Assembly (NCBI RefSeq): GCF_042680725.1
Contig: NZ_JBHUEK010000020.1
Span: forward strand, 1 to 64,000
DNA length: 64,000 bases
DNA from: Ferdinandcohnia salidurans
GTDB taxonomy: Bacteria > Bacillota > Bacilli > Bacillales > Bacillaceae_L
Direction: 5' to 3'
In this document: in pieces, positions 25,621 to 36,200 of the stretch
How positions within the stretch are numbered: the stretch's first letter is position 1
How the letters are laid out: every line of letters starts with the position of its first letter
The notes under the pieces: model-generated
What the model was told of the DNA's origin: nothing
The model's database searches: none
What the model saw: the letters and a program-made list of their open reading frames with translations, nothing else
Made by a program: the position numbers and the translations under genes

Positions 25621-26755
25621 TGGTACCCTTTTTCATAGGCATGCTTAAGGCTATGTTGATGATAAACACTCCAATAAGGCTTACTAGTAAAATAGGAAAA
25701 TCTAAAGCTGAGGCTATAATTGGACCAAAGCTAGCGCCGGTTAATAATGTAAAAGAATATAATGAAATAGCGGAACCACGTGCGTGTTCCCCCAATTTGC
25801 CTACTAGGGATATAATCGAAGGGAAGAGCAATGAGATTGAAGCAACAAAAGGTATGCTTAAAACAGCGATAACTCCTGGTCTACTGGACATTAAAAGACA
25901 AATAAGACTAGTGGTAGCTAAACTTAATCCAATTAATAATGTTCGCCGGTCACCGAATTGTTGAACTAATTTTCCCGTGAATAGCGATAGAGAAGCACCA
26001 ATAAGGCCAATTGCCCTGATCTTGAATAATGTCTGTTCGTCGACCCCATGCAGTTCATTTAAGAACTGACCGATACCATCATAAAATGAAATAAAGGAAA
26101 GCAAAATTGAAAAAGTGATTATATAGCATATGACTAATGAAGGGTTTTTTATAATTTTATAAAAGTCTTGTAAGAGAGAGGCATCTGCCTTTTTCATAAC
26201 TGGTACACTGGGGTATATAAACAGACTACCTATAAAAAGGACAAGATAGATCCCAGCATAACTATAAAAAACATACTCCCACCCATAAAAATAAGTGATA
26301 CTTGAGCTCATGAGCTGCCCAAGGATTCCTGCAATTAAAAAACCGCTATTGATAAGGGCAAGAACTAGGGTTTGATGTCGCACTGGAAATATTTCAAATG
26401 TATAGGCGAACGCAACCGGTGCAAAGCTTCCAAGAGCAATCCCTTGCAATCCTCGAAAAACATATAGACTTACCTCATTAAAGGAAAAACCAACGAACCA
26501 GGTCGTAACAATTGAGAAGAATAAGCCAGAGACGATTACTTTTTTTCTACCTACCCTTTCAGAAAGTGGACCAAAGGTTAGTAACCCTATCGCATAAAAA
26601 AATGAAAAAATGCTCCCTCCAAGCACCGCTTTTTCATTTGTGATCTCGATGGAATCTGAAATGCTTTGATATATGGGGATCAAAGTATAAATGTTGGAGG
26701 CTACAAATACGCCCGTAATAATAAGCAAAAATGCTACAAGAAATAACCGATTCAA
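25610..26755 (-). CDS. MFS transporter
   Basis: A 381-residue permease with about twelve membrane segments. The loop 2-3 motif is GPLSERVGRKKVIVSG, and YVFRGLQGIALGSFAPVAFAYTFE follows in helix 4-5. This is the 12-segment efflux type resembling B. subtilis YnfM/YybF. It starts with TTG at 26755, after AGAGGTGG. Its 3' end overlaps the flavodoxin gene tail to tail. Substrate unknown. Confidence 0.88.
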   Translation of the reverse strand: MNRLFLVAFLLIITGVFVASNIYTLIPIYQSISDSIEITNEKAVLGGSIFSFFYAIGLLTFGPLSERVGRKKVIVSGLFFSIVTTWFVGFSFNEVSLYVFRGLQGIALGSFAPVAFAYTFEIFPVRHQTLVLALINSGFLIAGILGQLMSSSITYFYGWEYVFYSYAGIYLVLFIGSLFIYPSVPVMKKADASLLQDFYKIIKNPSLVICYIITFSILLSFISFYDGIGQFLNELHGVDEQTLFKIRAIGLIGASLSLFTGKLVQQFGDRRTLLIGLSLATTSLICLLMSSRPGVIAVLSIPFVASISLLFPSIISLVGKLGEHARGSAISLYSFTLLTGASFGPIIASALDFPILLVSLIGVFIINIALSMPMKKGTTRQ

Positions 26756-26801
26756 TATAAACCACCACCTCTTTGTAACATATGCCTAACTTAAAATGCG
26801 G

Positions 26802-26855
26802 GTTCAAGAAAAATAGGCCTAGTGCTGAAATATCATGCACTAGACCTTCTTGAAC
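26802..26855 (-). terminator. Terminator of the P-type ATPase gene
   Basis: Nested inverted repeat: GTTCAAGAA/TTCTTGAAC outside and CTAGTGC/GCACTAG inside. It directly follows the ATPase stop on the minus strand. Confidence 0.75.
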
Positions 26856-26857
26856 GT

Positions 26858-29524
26858 TTAAGCAGAAAATATTCGTTTCCATACCTTCATAAATTCATTT
26901 CCTATAACAGGTACAATTGATAGTCCAAGAATGAGAAGCCAATCCTTGCCTGTAAGAAAATGAATGCCAAATACATTGTTGAAGAACGGGATATAGACAA
27001 GCCCCACTTGAATGGCAATACCTAAACAAATTGCGGCGATTAAGTATTTATTTGTAAATAGTCCCACCTTAAAAATCGATTTCTTACGACTTCTGAGATT
27101 GAGAGAGTGAAATAATTGAGAAATACTTAATGTAATAAACGCCATTGTTTGAGCGTGAATTAATGCATCTGCTGTAATGTTACTATAATCAATTGAAAAA
27201 ACTGAGCTTGCACCAGAATAGAAACGTAGGCCTTCTACAAATGCAAATAAGGTAATAAAACCAATTAATAACCCATTCAATACGGTGAAGCTTCCACTCC
27301 CCTTGGAAAAGATGCTTTCCTTTGGATCTCGCGGTTTTTCCTTCATCACATCGGGATCATCAGGATCCATCCCTAACGCAATTGCGGGAAGGGTATCTGT
27401 AATTAGATTCACCCATAGAATTTGTACGGCTGTTAATGGAGCGGGTAAGCCAAGTAAAATACCAATGAATAACGCAGTAATTTCTCCTAGATTACAAGAG
27501 AGTAAAAATAAAATTGATTTCTTGATATTTTGGTAGATGTTTCTTCCATGTTCTACAGCTGATACAATTGTAGCGAAATTATCATCTGTAAGGATGATAT
27601 CAGCGGCCCCTTTTGCAACATCTGTACCTGTGATCCCCATGGCTACTCCCACATCAGCCTGCTTTAATGATGGAGCATCATTCACACCATCACCAGTCAT
27701 TGAGGCGATATGGCCATTATCTTTTAATGCTTTTACAATACGCACCTTATGCTCGGGAGAAACTCGCGCAAATACTCGAACAGTTTTCACTTTTTCCTGT
27801 AGCTCCATATCACTAAGTGCTTGTAGTTCTTGGCCAGTCATCGTTTGTGCCTCGTGGTTAGCTATTCCAAGTTCGGACGCGATTGCTAATGCTGTCTTTT
27901 GATGGTCACCTGTAATCATAATGGTCTGAATGCCCGCATCTTTACAAGAGGCAATCGATGCTTTCACTTCATCTCGGGGAGGATCTATCATCCCGATCAG
28001 GCCAAGGAAAATAAATTCTGTTTCTAAGTTGTTATCAAGGCTGTCATCTTTTGATACATTCTTCATAGCCACAGTTAGAACACGTAAGGCCTTATCAGAC
28101 ATTTTTCCTGCAGCTTGTTGAATACGTTGTTGGTCAATATCGGTAAGTGGGGTAACTTCCCCATTTTTATAAATAGCTGTTACCCTAGGTAGAATGCTCT
28201 CCAAAGCCCCTTTTGTAAAGGAAACAATCCTATCATTATCTTCGTGTACAGTTGTCATCATTTTTCGGTCGGAATCAAAGGGAAGTTCGTAGATCCGTTT
28301 AAATGCTTTTTCAAGTGTCTCTTTGTGCAACCCAATGTTCAACCCAGCTTGAACAAGTGCAATTTCGGTTGGATCTCCTGTACTTTGATCCTCTGAAACC
28401 TGGGCATCATTACATAATGTAATCCCATGAAAAAATGGATGGCTTTGTGCGATATCAGAAGGAACCTCACCAATCTCCCGATAACGATCATCCATAAATA
28501 TAGTGGTGACTGTCATTTTGTTTTGTGTTAGTGTTCCTGTTTTATCCGAGCAAATCACACTTACTGCACCTAAAGTTTCCACGGCAGGTAGCTTACGTAC
28601 AATCGCATGATGCTTAATCATCCGCCCTACACCCATAGCGAGTACAATCGTCACAATTGCAAGAAGACCCTCGGGAATCGCTGCGACCGCCAAACTTACA
28701 GCAATAAGGAACATATCCAACGGTTCTCTTCCTTGAAAGAAACCAATGAAAAAGATGACAATGGAAACTATAATCGCGCCTATTCCTAAGAACTTACCTA
28801 ATTCGTCTAATTTCTTTTGAAGAGGGGTTGTTTCTTTTTGTTGTTTGCCAAGCATTCTAGCAATCTTTCCAATTTCCGTATTCATTCCTGTATCGACAAC
28901 GATGCCAATTCCTCTGCCGTAAGTTGAAAGAGTTGTCATAAACGCCATATTACGTTGGTCCCCAATGGATGCCTCGTGACTGGTGATTAAAGTAGCATTT
29001 TTTTCAACTGGAACAGACTCCCCTGTTAAAGCAGATTCTTCGATTTGCATATTCGCTGATTCTACGAGGCGTAAATCTGCAGGGACATAGCGCCCAGCAT
29101 CTAAAATGACAATATCACCTGGGACAATTTCTTCAGAAGCAAGTTCCCACAGGCTCCCATTTCTTTTGACAATCGCTTTTGGAGTGGACATTTTCTTTAG
29201 TTCTTCTAAAGCTTTTTCAGCTTTAGACTCCTGAACAACCCCAATTACAGCATTAAGAAGGATGACGATAAAAATAATGGTGGCATCAGCTATTTCGCCT
29301 ACAAAAGCCGAAATAACAGCTGCAGCTATTAGTATGTAGATTAACATGCTATTAATTTGAACCCAAAACATCTTTAAAATCGAAGTTTTTTCATGATCTT
29401 CAAAGCGGTTTGGACCAAATTTTTGAAGTCGTTCCGCTGCTTCACTTTCTGAAAGACCTGTTTCAATATTTGTGGTAAGTTCCAATTCTACATCTGCTAT
29501 CGATTTCTTGTACCATTGTGACAT
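26858..29524 (-). CDS. Cation-transporting P-type ATPase (Ca2+/SERCA-like)
   Basis: An 888-residue P2A-type pump, very like B. subtilis YloB in length. Motifs: actuator ALTGESVPV, membrane helix 4 AAIPEGLLAIVTIVLAMGV (Ca2+ ligand helix), phosphorylation site VICSDKTGTLTQNKMT, MITGDHQKTA and MTGDGVNDAPSLKQADVGVAMG. The N-terminal cation domain (WYKKSIADVELEL ... GLSESEAAERLQKFGPN) and C-terminal domain are present. Of several stacked starts, ATG 29524 is best spaced from AAGAAGTG. It probably exports Ca2+, perhaps Mn2+. Confidence 0.93.
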   Translation of the reverse strand: MSQWYKKSIADVELELTTNIETGLSESEAAERLQKFGPNRFEDHEKTSILKMFWVQINSMLIYILIAAAVISAFVGEIADATIIFIVILLNAVIGVVQESKAEKALEELKKMSTPKAIVKRNGSLWELASEEIVPGDIVILDAGRYVPADLRLVESANMQIEESALTGESVPVEKNATLITSHEASIGDQRNMAFMTTLSTYGRGIGIVVDTGMNTEIGKIARMLGKQQKETTPLQKKLDELGKFLGIGAIIVSIVIFFIGFFQGREPLDMFLIAVSLAVAAIPEGLLAIVTIVLAMGVGRMIKHHAIVRKLPAVETLGAVSVICSDKTGTLTQNKMTVTTIFMDDRYREIGEVPSDIAQSHPFFHGITLCNDAQVSEDQSTGDPTEIALVQAGLNIGLHKETLEKAFKRIYELPFDSDRKMMTTVHEDNDRIVSFTKGALESILPRVTAIYKNGEVTPLTDIDQQRIQQAAGKMSDKALRVLTVAMKNVSKDDSLDNNLETEFIFLGLIGMIDPPRDEVKASIASCKDAGIQTIMITGDHQKTALAIASELGIANHEAQTMTGQELQALSDMELQEKVKTVRVFARVSPEHKVRIVKALKDNGHIASMTGDGVNDAPSLKQADVGVAMGITGTDVAKGAADIILTDDNFATIVSAVEHGRNIYQNIKKSILFLLSCNLGEITALFIGILLGLPAPLTAVQILWVNLITDTLPAIALGMDPDDPDVMKEKPRDPKESIFSKGSGSFTVLNGLLIGFITLFAFVEGLRFYSGASSVFSIDYSNITADALIHAQTMAFITLSISQLFHSLNLRSRKKSIFKVGLFTNKYLIAAICLGIAIQVGLVYIPFFNNVFGIHFLTGKDWLLILGLSIVPVIGNEFMKVWKRIFSA

Positions 29525-29653
29525 TATCATCACTTCTTTCTACATAATAAAATCTACTCATTCAAATATATTGGAAGTACCTTACAAAAATTATAACATC
29601 CTGAAAAATAACAGATTGTGAGCGTTCTTTGACACTTTCTAGAATCTGGATGG

Positions 29654-29692
29654 TGATACAATTCACTGTTCGACATTTTTTTTGATACAATT
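29654..29692 (+). promoter_or_regulatory. Two extended -10 elements upstream of addB
   Basis: TGATACAATT occurs twice, at 29654-29663 and 29683-29692. Each reads TG-N-TACAAT, an extended -10. No convincing -35 accompanies either. Confidence 0.4.
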
Positions 29693-29743
29693 AGAGGATA
29701 AGAATGAAACGAATGATTCTTTCTCTCTTTAGGAGGTTACTAT

Positions 29744-32700
29744 ATGTCACTACAATTTATTTTGGGACGTGCTGGTACAGGGAAATCATATACATGTCTT
29801 GAAGATATTCGATCAAAGCTTCTTGACGACCCAACAGGTTTTCCGATTGTGTATTTAGTTCCAGACCAAATGACGTTCCAATCAGAATATGATTTAATCA
29901 ACACCCCTGGAATTGGCGGTATGATGAGAGCTCAAGTATTCAGTTTTACTCGTTTGGCATGGCGAGTGTTGCAGGAAACAGGGGGAATGAGCCGTTATCA
30001 TGTGAATAATGTTGGAGTGAATATGCTTCTACGTAAAATTATTGATTCCAAAAAACAGGACCTTAAGGTTTTCACACGTGCTGCTGATAAAAATGGATTT
30101 ATTACTCAAATGGAAGAAATGGTTGCGGAGTTTAAACGATATTGTGTCACTCCTGAAACTCTTGAAGAACAAAAACAAACAGTTGCATCTGATAACAAAG
30201 TACTTTCAGATAAATTACATGATCTTCAACTTTTATATGACGAATTAGAAAAACATCTATTTGAGAAATACGTAGATTCTGAAGATTATTTACGACTTTT
30301 AGCGGAAAAAATTCCTCAATCTACCTATATTAAAGAAGCAGAAATCTTAATTGATGGATTCCATAGCTATACCCCTCAGGAGCTTGAAGTCTTAGGGCAG
30401 CTTATGAAAGTCTCAAAGAAAGTAACAATTGCTTTAACGATTGATAAGGCGTATGAAGTTCCGCCACATGATTTAAATCTTTTCCGAATGACTGGAAAAA
30501 CCTATCAATCTATTATTCAATTCGCTCAAGAAAATAGCATAAAGGTTGAGGAGCCTGTTTTGTTAACAAGTCAATATCGATACTCCTCTGAACCTTCATT
30601 AGCACATCTAGAAAGATATTTTGATGAGAGACCAACAGTTCCATATCAAGGTCAGACGTCAATCAGACTTAGCCAAGCGGTGAATCGACGTGCTGAAATT
30701 GAAGGGATTGCGCGTGAAATTCAAAAATTAGCAAGGGATAAAAATTATCGATATCGTGATATTGCGATTATGATTCGAAATGCGAGTGATTATCATGAAA
30801 TTATCGAAACGATCTTTCAAGACTATCACATCCCATTTTTCATTGACCAAAAACGATCGATGTTAAATCATCCATTAATTGAATTGATCCGTTCAAGTCT
30901 TGAGGTCGTAAATAGCAATTGGCGCTATGAGTCTGTATTTCGTTGTGTCAAAACAGATCTCCTGTATCCTTTTGGTGAAGAGATTTCAGCACTCCGGGAG
31001 GACATGGACAAGCTTGAAAACTATGTGCTTGAGTACGGGATTCAAGGCTTTAAATGGACAAATGGTAAGCGATGGAAATATAAGCGGATAAGGGGATTAG
31101 AGGATTCTGACCTTCCGCAAACAGACAAAGAACGTGAATATGAGGACAAGTTAAATGACCTACGTGACATGATTGCCCGCCCGTTACTTTCCCTCGGGAA
31201 ACGTCTCCAAAAGGCGAAGGACGGTAGAGAGATGTGTGAGGCACTTTTTCTTTATTTAGAGGATCTTGAAATCCCTGCAAAAATGGAAGAGTTAAAGTTG
31301 AACGCAGAACTCGCTGGACGACTTTCGGAAGCAAGAGAAAATGATCAGGTGTGGAATGCGGTATTAGAACTACTAGATCAATATGTTGAAATCGTTGGTG
31401 ACGAAAAAGTTTCCCTTACTACGTTTAGTAACATGATTGAAACTGGGTTGGAAAGCATGCGATTTGCACTAGTGCCGCCTGCGATAGACCAAGTCCTAGT
31501 TGCAAGCTTGGAACGGTCTAGATTATCAAACATTAAATGTACCTTTATTATCGGTGCGAATGATGGTGTCCTTCCTGCACGTCCAAATGAAGAAGGTGTA
31601 TTTTCGGAATCAGACCGAGAAACATTAGGTGATGCTGGTTTACAATTAGCGCCAGGAAGTCGAGAGACTCTTTTAGATGAAAATTTCCTTATTTATTGTG
31701 CACTAACTAGTCCACAGGAAGCTTTGTATATTAGCTATCCTTTAGCTAACGAAGAAGGAAAGTCACTTCTTCCATCACCACTCATAAAACGTCTGAAGGA
31801 TCTATTCCCAAATGCAGAAGAAAAGTTTTACATGAATGAACCTTCAGAGTTACCAGCTATAGAGCAGTTAGAATACATTGTGAATCCTGATGTTGCCTTA
31901 TCTTCATTGGCAACACAATTACAGGCATGGAAAAAGCAGTATCCAATTCAGGATTTATGGTGGGATGTATACAATTATTTTGCAAACCACGATGAAATGA
32001 AAGATAAAAGTCAGCTTGTATTAAGTAGTTTATTTTATAAAAACAAACCGAAAAAGCTATCAAAAGAAATAACGGATGCCCTATTTGGTGACCATATTCA
32101 AGGGAGCGTTTCTCGAATGGAAGTGTTCCAGGGCTGTCCTTTCTCCCATTTTGCAAGCTATGGACTTCAGTTGAAAGAACGGAAAGTATTCCGCTTGGAA
32201 TCACCAGATATCGGTGATTTATTCCATGCGGCTTTAAAGAATATTGCCGACTTTTTACGAAAGAATGGCATCGACTGGCGGGACTTAACAAAAGAACAGT
32301 GTGACAAGTTAGCGATAAAAGCAGTAGAAGAATTAGCTCCACGATTGCAGAAGGAAATTTTATTAAGCTCAAACCGTTATCACTATATCATGCATAAATT
32401 ACAAAAAATCATCAGTCGTGCATCAAAGATTTTAAGTGACCATGCGAAAGCAAGTGGCTTTGCCCCAGTAGGAATTGAGCTAGGCTTTGGTAAGAAGGGG
32501 CCACTTCCACCAATCCGCTTTCAATTGGATAATGGCAGTACGATGGAGCTTATTGGCAGAATAGACCGTGTTGATAAAGCAGAAAGCTCAAATGGTGTGC
32601 TTTTACGAGTGATCGACTATAAGTCTAGTCAAAAGGCACTTAATCTTTCAGAGGTTTATTATGGACTTGCTCTACAAATGTTAACGTATCTGGATGTAAT

Positions 32701-33232
32701 CATTACACATTCGAAAGATTGGATCGGTACTTCTGCAAAACCTGCAGGTGTTCTATATTTCCATATCCATGATCCATTAATTCATTCAAATAAAGTCCTG
32801 TCTGAGGATAAAATTGAAGAGGAAATCTTTAAGAGATTTAAAATGAAAGGACTCTTATTAGGGGATGAGGAATCTGTTCGTTTAATGGACCAATCACTCG
32901 GAACAGGCTACTCCCAGATTGTTTCTGCAGCCATTAAGAAGGATGGTAGCTTTTATTCTAATTCCCAAGTGGCAAGTGAAGAAGAGTTGGGATATCTTCG
33001 CAACCATGTACGTGGAGTCTTTAAAAACACTGGAAACAGGATTACAGATGGTGAAATCGATATTGCACCATATAAACTTAAGGATAAGACGCCTTGTACG
33101 TTCTGTTCGTTTAAATCTGTTTGTCAGTTTGACCAAAGCTTAGAAGAAAATAAGTACCGAGTTCTCCCAAATGAGAGTAAAGACGTTATCCTCGAGAAAA
33201 TTCGGAATGGAGGTGTGAAAATTCATGACTAA
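29744..33232 (+). CDS. addB: ATP-dependent helicase/deoxyribonuclease subunit B (AddB)
   Basis: A 1162-residue subunit of the AddAB double-strand-break resection complex. N-terminal Walker A is GRAGTGKSYT. The C-terminal RecB-type nuclease domain contains VIDYKSSQKA. The Fe-S cluster cysteines are present: C798 (QGCPFSHF) and C1118, C1121, C1127 (CTFCSFKSVC). Length equals B. subtilis AddB. AGGAGG precedes the ATG. It overlaps addA by 8 bases. AddB scans for Chi and cuts the 5' strand. Confidence 0.97.
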   Translation: MSLQFILGRAGTGKSYTCLEDIRSKLLDDPTGFPIVYLVPDQMTFQSEYDLINTPGIGGMMRAQVFSFTRLAWRVLQETGGMSRYHVNNVGVNMLLRKIIDSKKQDLKVFTRAADKNGFITQMEEMVAEFKRYCVTPETLEEQKQTVASDNKVLSDKLHDLQLLYDELEKHLFEKYVDSEDYLRLLAEKIPQSTYIKEAEILIDGFHSYTPQELEVLGQLMKVSKKVTIALTIDKAYEVPPHDLNLFRMTGKTYQSIIQFAQENSIKVEEPVLLTSQYRYSSEPSLAHLERYFDERPTVPYQGQTSIRLSQAVNRRAEIEGIAREIQKLARDKNYRYRDIAIMIRNASDYHEIIETIFQDYHIPFFIDQKRSMLNHPLIELIRSSLEVVNSNWRYESVFRCVKTDLLYPFGEEISALREDMDKLENYVLEYGIQGFKWTNGKRWKYKRIRGLEDSDLPQTDKEREYEDKLNDLRDMIARPLLSLGKRLQKAKDGREMCEALFLYLEDLEIPAKMEELKLNAELAGRLSEARENDQVWNAVLELLDQYVEIVGDEKVSLTTFSNMIETGLESMRFALVPPAIDQVLVASLERSRLSNIKCTFIIGANDGVLPARPNEEGVFSESDRETLGDAGLQLAPGSRETLLDENFLIYCALTSPQEALYISYPLANEEGKSLLPSPLIKRLKDLFPNAEEKFYMNEPSELPAIEQLEYIVNPDVALSSLATQLQAWKKQYPIQDLWWDVYNYFANHDEMKDKSQLVLSSLFYKNKPKKLSKEITDALFGDHIQGSVSRMEVFQGCPFSHFASYGLQLKERKVFRLESPDIGDLFHAALKNIADFLRKNGIDWRDLTKEQCDKLAIKAVEELAPRLQKEILLSSNRYHYIMHKLQKIISRASKILSDHAKASGFAPVGIELGFGKKGPLPPIRFQLDNGSTMELIGRIDRVDKAESSNGVLLRVIDYKSSQKALNLSEVYYGLALQMLTYLDVIITHSKDWIGTSAKPAGVLYFHIHDPLIHSNKVLSEDKIEEEIFKRFKMKGLLLGDEESVRLMDQSLGTGYSQIVSAAIKKDGSFYSNSQVASEEELGYLRNHVRGVFKNTGNRITDGEIDIAPYKLKDKTPCTFCSFKSVCQFDQSLEENKYRVLPNESKDVILEKIRNGGVKIHD

Positions 33233-36200
33233 TCTCATACCAAAGCCAGAAGGAAGTCAATGGACCGATGATCAATGGAAAGCAATTGTCTCAAGTGGTC
33301 AAGATATCTTAGTCGCAGCTGCAGCGGGTTCTGGTAAAACGGCAGTTCTTGTTGAGCGGATTATCAGAAAAATATTATCTAAGGAACATCCGGTCGATGT
33401 TGACCGTTTACTTGTTGTGACTTTTACAAATGCATCTGCGGCTGAAATGAGAAATCGAATTGGAGAAGCACTAGAAAAAGCATTAAAGGAAGATCCAGCC
33501 TCCTTACATGTTAGACGTCAACTTAGCTTACTCAATCGTGCTTCAATCTCAACGATTCACTCTTTCTGTTTGGAGGTCATTCGGAAGTTTTACTATTTAA
33601 TTGACATTGACCCTGGATTTCGAATAGCAGATTCAACTGAGGCAGAGTTAATGCGGGATGAGGTAATGGAAGAACTTTTTGAAGAGCATTACAGTAAACT
33701 CGAAAACACGAAATTCTTTGACTTAGTTGATCGCTTTACGAATGACCGCACCGATGTTGAATTGCAAAATATGATTCGGAAACTATATGAATTTTCACGA
33801 GCACATCCAGCGCCTAATGAGTGGCTTAAGCAAATTGTGGAGGATTACCGAGTAGATGACCAGAGTTTGGATCAAACCCCGTATATACCATATTTGTTAG
33901 CGGATATTTCTCTTCAGCTTGAGGGGGCAAAAGCTAATTTAGAACATGCGATGGATTTAATTCGAATGCCTGGGGGACCTGCTCCAAGGGCAGAAAATAT
34001 TGAAGCAGACCTAGAACAGATCCATCGACTCTTACATGCGAAGAACCACTCATGGACGGCTCTTTATCATGAAATGCAGACTCTAGTGTTTGGGAGAGCG
34101 AAGCCTGTTAAGGGCGATGAGTATGATGAAAATCTGAAGGAACAGGTATCAAAGCTCAGAGATGACGCGAAAAAGCTGGTTGAAAAAATAAAGGAAGATT
34201 TGTTTAGCCGTCCTCCAGAAAGCTATTTAGACAACATTAAAGAAATGCAGCCTTCGATCGAGATGCTTGTTGAACTTGTAATTGAATTCGGTGACAGATT
34301 TCAGAAGGTAAAAGAAGAAAAGGGGCTAGTTGACTTTTCTGACTTAGAGCATTATTGTCTTGAAATTCTACGAAAGAATGGGACTTCGTCAGACGATTTA
34401 GTGCCTTCCGAAGCAGCGTTTGAATACCGGCTCCAATTTGAAGAGGCTTTTGTGGATGAGTATCAGGATACCAATATGGTACAGGAGTCCATTTTAAAGC
34501 TAGTTACAAAAGACGGAGAAGCAACTGGAAATATGTTTATGGTTGGGGATGTGAAGCAGTCGATTTATCGTTTCCGGCTTGCAGAACCCATGTTGTTCCT
34601 AAGTAAATATAAAAGGTTTACCCAATTAGGGGAAAATACCGGATTAAGAATTGATTTATCGAAAAACTTCCGTAGCCGTGCTGAGGTTTTGGACGGAACG
34701 AATTATCTGTTCAAACAAATCATGGGTGAAGCCGTGGGTGAAATCGATTATGACGATGATGCTGAGCTAAAGCTAGGCGCTGATTACCCTGAAAGTAATC
34801 AAATGGCTGCTGAACTATTGTTAATTGATAAGAATGGCCAAGAAGTGGCAAGTTATGAGCCAGAAGAAAACGAAGAAGATGAGGAGTCAATGATCCTCTT
34901 TGACGAAGCAGAGCTTGAAACAGCCCAGCTTGAAGCTCGCGCGATGGCGAAGCAAATCAAGGACATGATTTCTTCTGGATTCCAAGTGTATGATCGTAAA
35001 GAAAATCGGATGAGGAGTATAACTTATCGCGATATTGTCATTTTGATGCGTTCAATGCCATGGGCTCCTCAAATTATGGAGGAATTCAAACAACAAGGCA
35101 TACCGATTTATGCGGATCTTTCAACCGGCTATTTCGATGCGACAGAAGTCAGCGTTATGATGTCCTTACTGAAGGTGATTGATAATCCATACCAGGATAT
35201 TCCACTCGCATCCGTTTTACGTTCACCAATTGTTGGACTTGAAGCCGATGAGCTTGCCAAAATTCGAACGTATGAAAAAAACAGTCCTTACTATGAGGCG
35301 TTGAAAGTATTTCTAAAGGAAGTCTCTACTGATGATGAAACACACGGGAAAGTATCCGATTTTTATCATAAATTAGATAGCTGGCGTACAAGAGCAAGAA
35401 CAGGTTCATTATCTGATTTGATTTGGCAATTGTACCGAGAAACGTACTTTTATGATTTTGTAGGGGGCATGCCTGGAGGAAAGCAACGTCAAGCAAACCT
35501 TCGTGCCCTGTACGACCGTGCCCGACAATATGAAGCAACATCCTTTAGAGGTTTATTTCGATTCTTGCGTTTTATTGAACGGATGCAGGATCGTGGCGAT
35601 GATTTAGGTACAGCTAGAGCCCTTGGAGAACAAGAGGACGTTGTCCGCCTTATGACAATTCATAAAAGTAAGGGACTAGAGTTCCCGGTTGTGTTTGTTG
35701 GTGGACTTTCAAAGCAATTTAACATGATGGATTTAAATAAAAAATATTTATTAGATAAAGAGCTTGGATTTGGAACGAAATATGTGAATCCAACGCTTCG
35801 GATTAGCTATCCCACTCTACCAATGCTTGCGATTAAGAAGAAAATGCATCTAGAACTGATTTCAGAAGAAATGCGTGTTCTTTATGTTGCCCTTACGAGA
35901 GCAAAGGAAAAGCTATATCTTGTAGGTACGGTGAAGGATGTAGAAAAACAAATTGGTAGATGGCAGGCCACACTTCAAAACAAAGAATGGTTAATTACAG
36001 ACCATTTAAGAGCAGGTGCAAAATCCTATTTAGATTGGATCGGCCACGGTTTAATTCGACATAAGGATGCCGTGTTGCTACGAGGGGAAGAAACAGTAGA
36101 CCAGCTCCCAGACGACATCGTAAATCATCCAGCAAAATGGGAGATTAGGACAATTCCAGCTATAGAGTTACAAAAAATTGAGGTTGAGGAAGAAAGCAAG

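Noticed and set aside
31857..32372. 171-aa minus-strand frame inside addB
   Set aside because: Antisense to conserved AddB coding sequence, no binding site and no recognisable domain.
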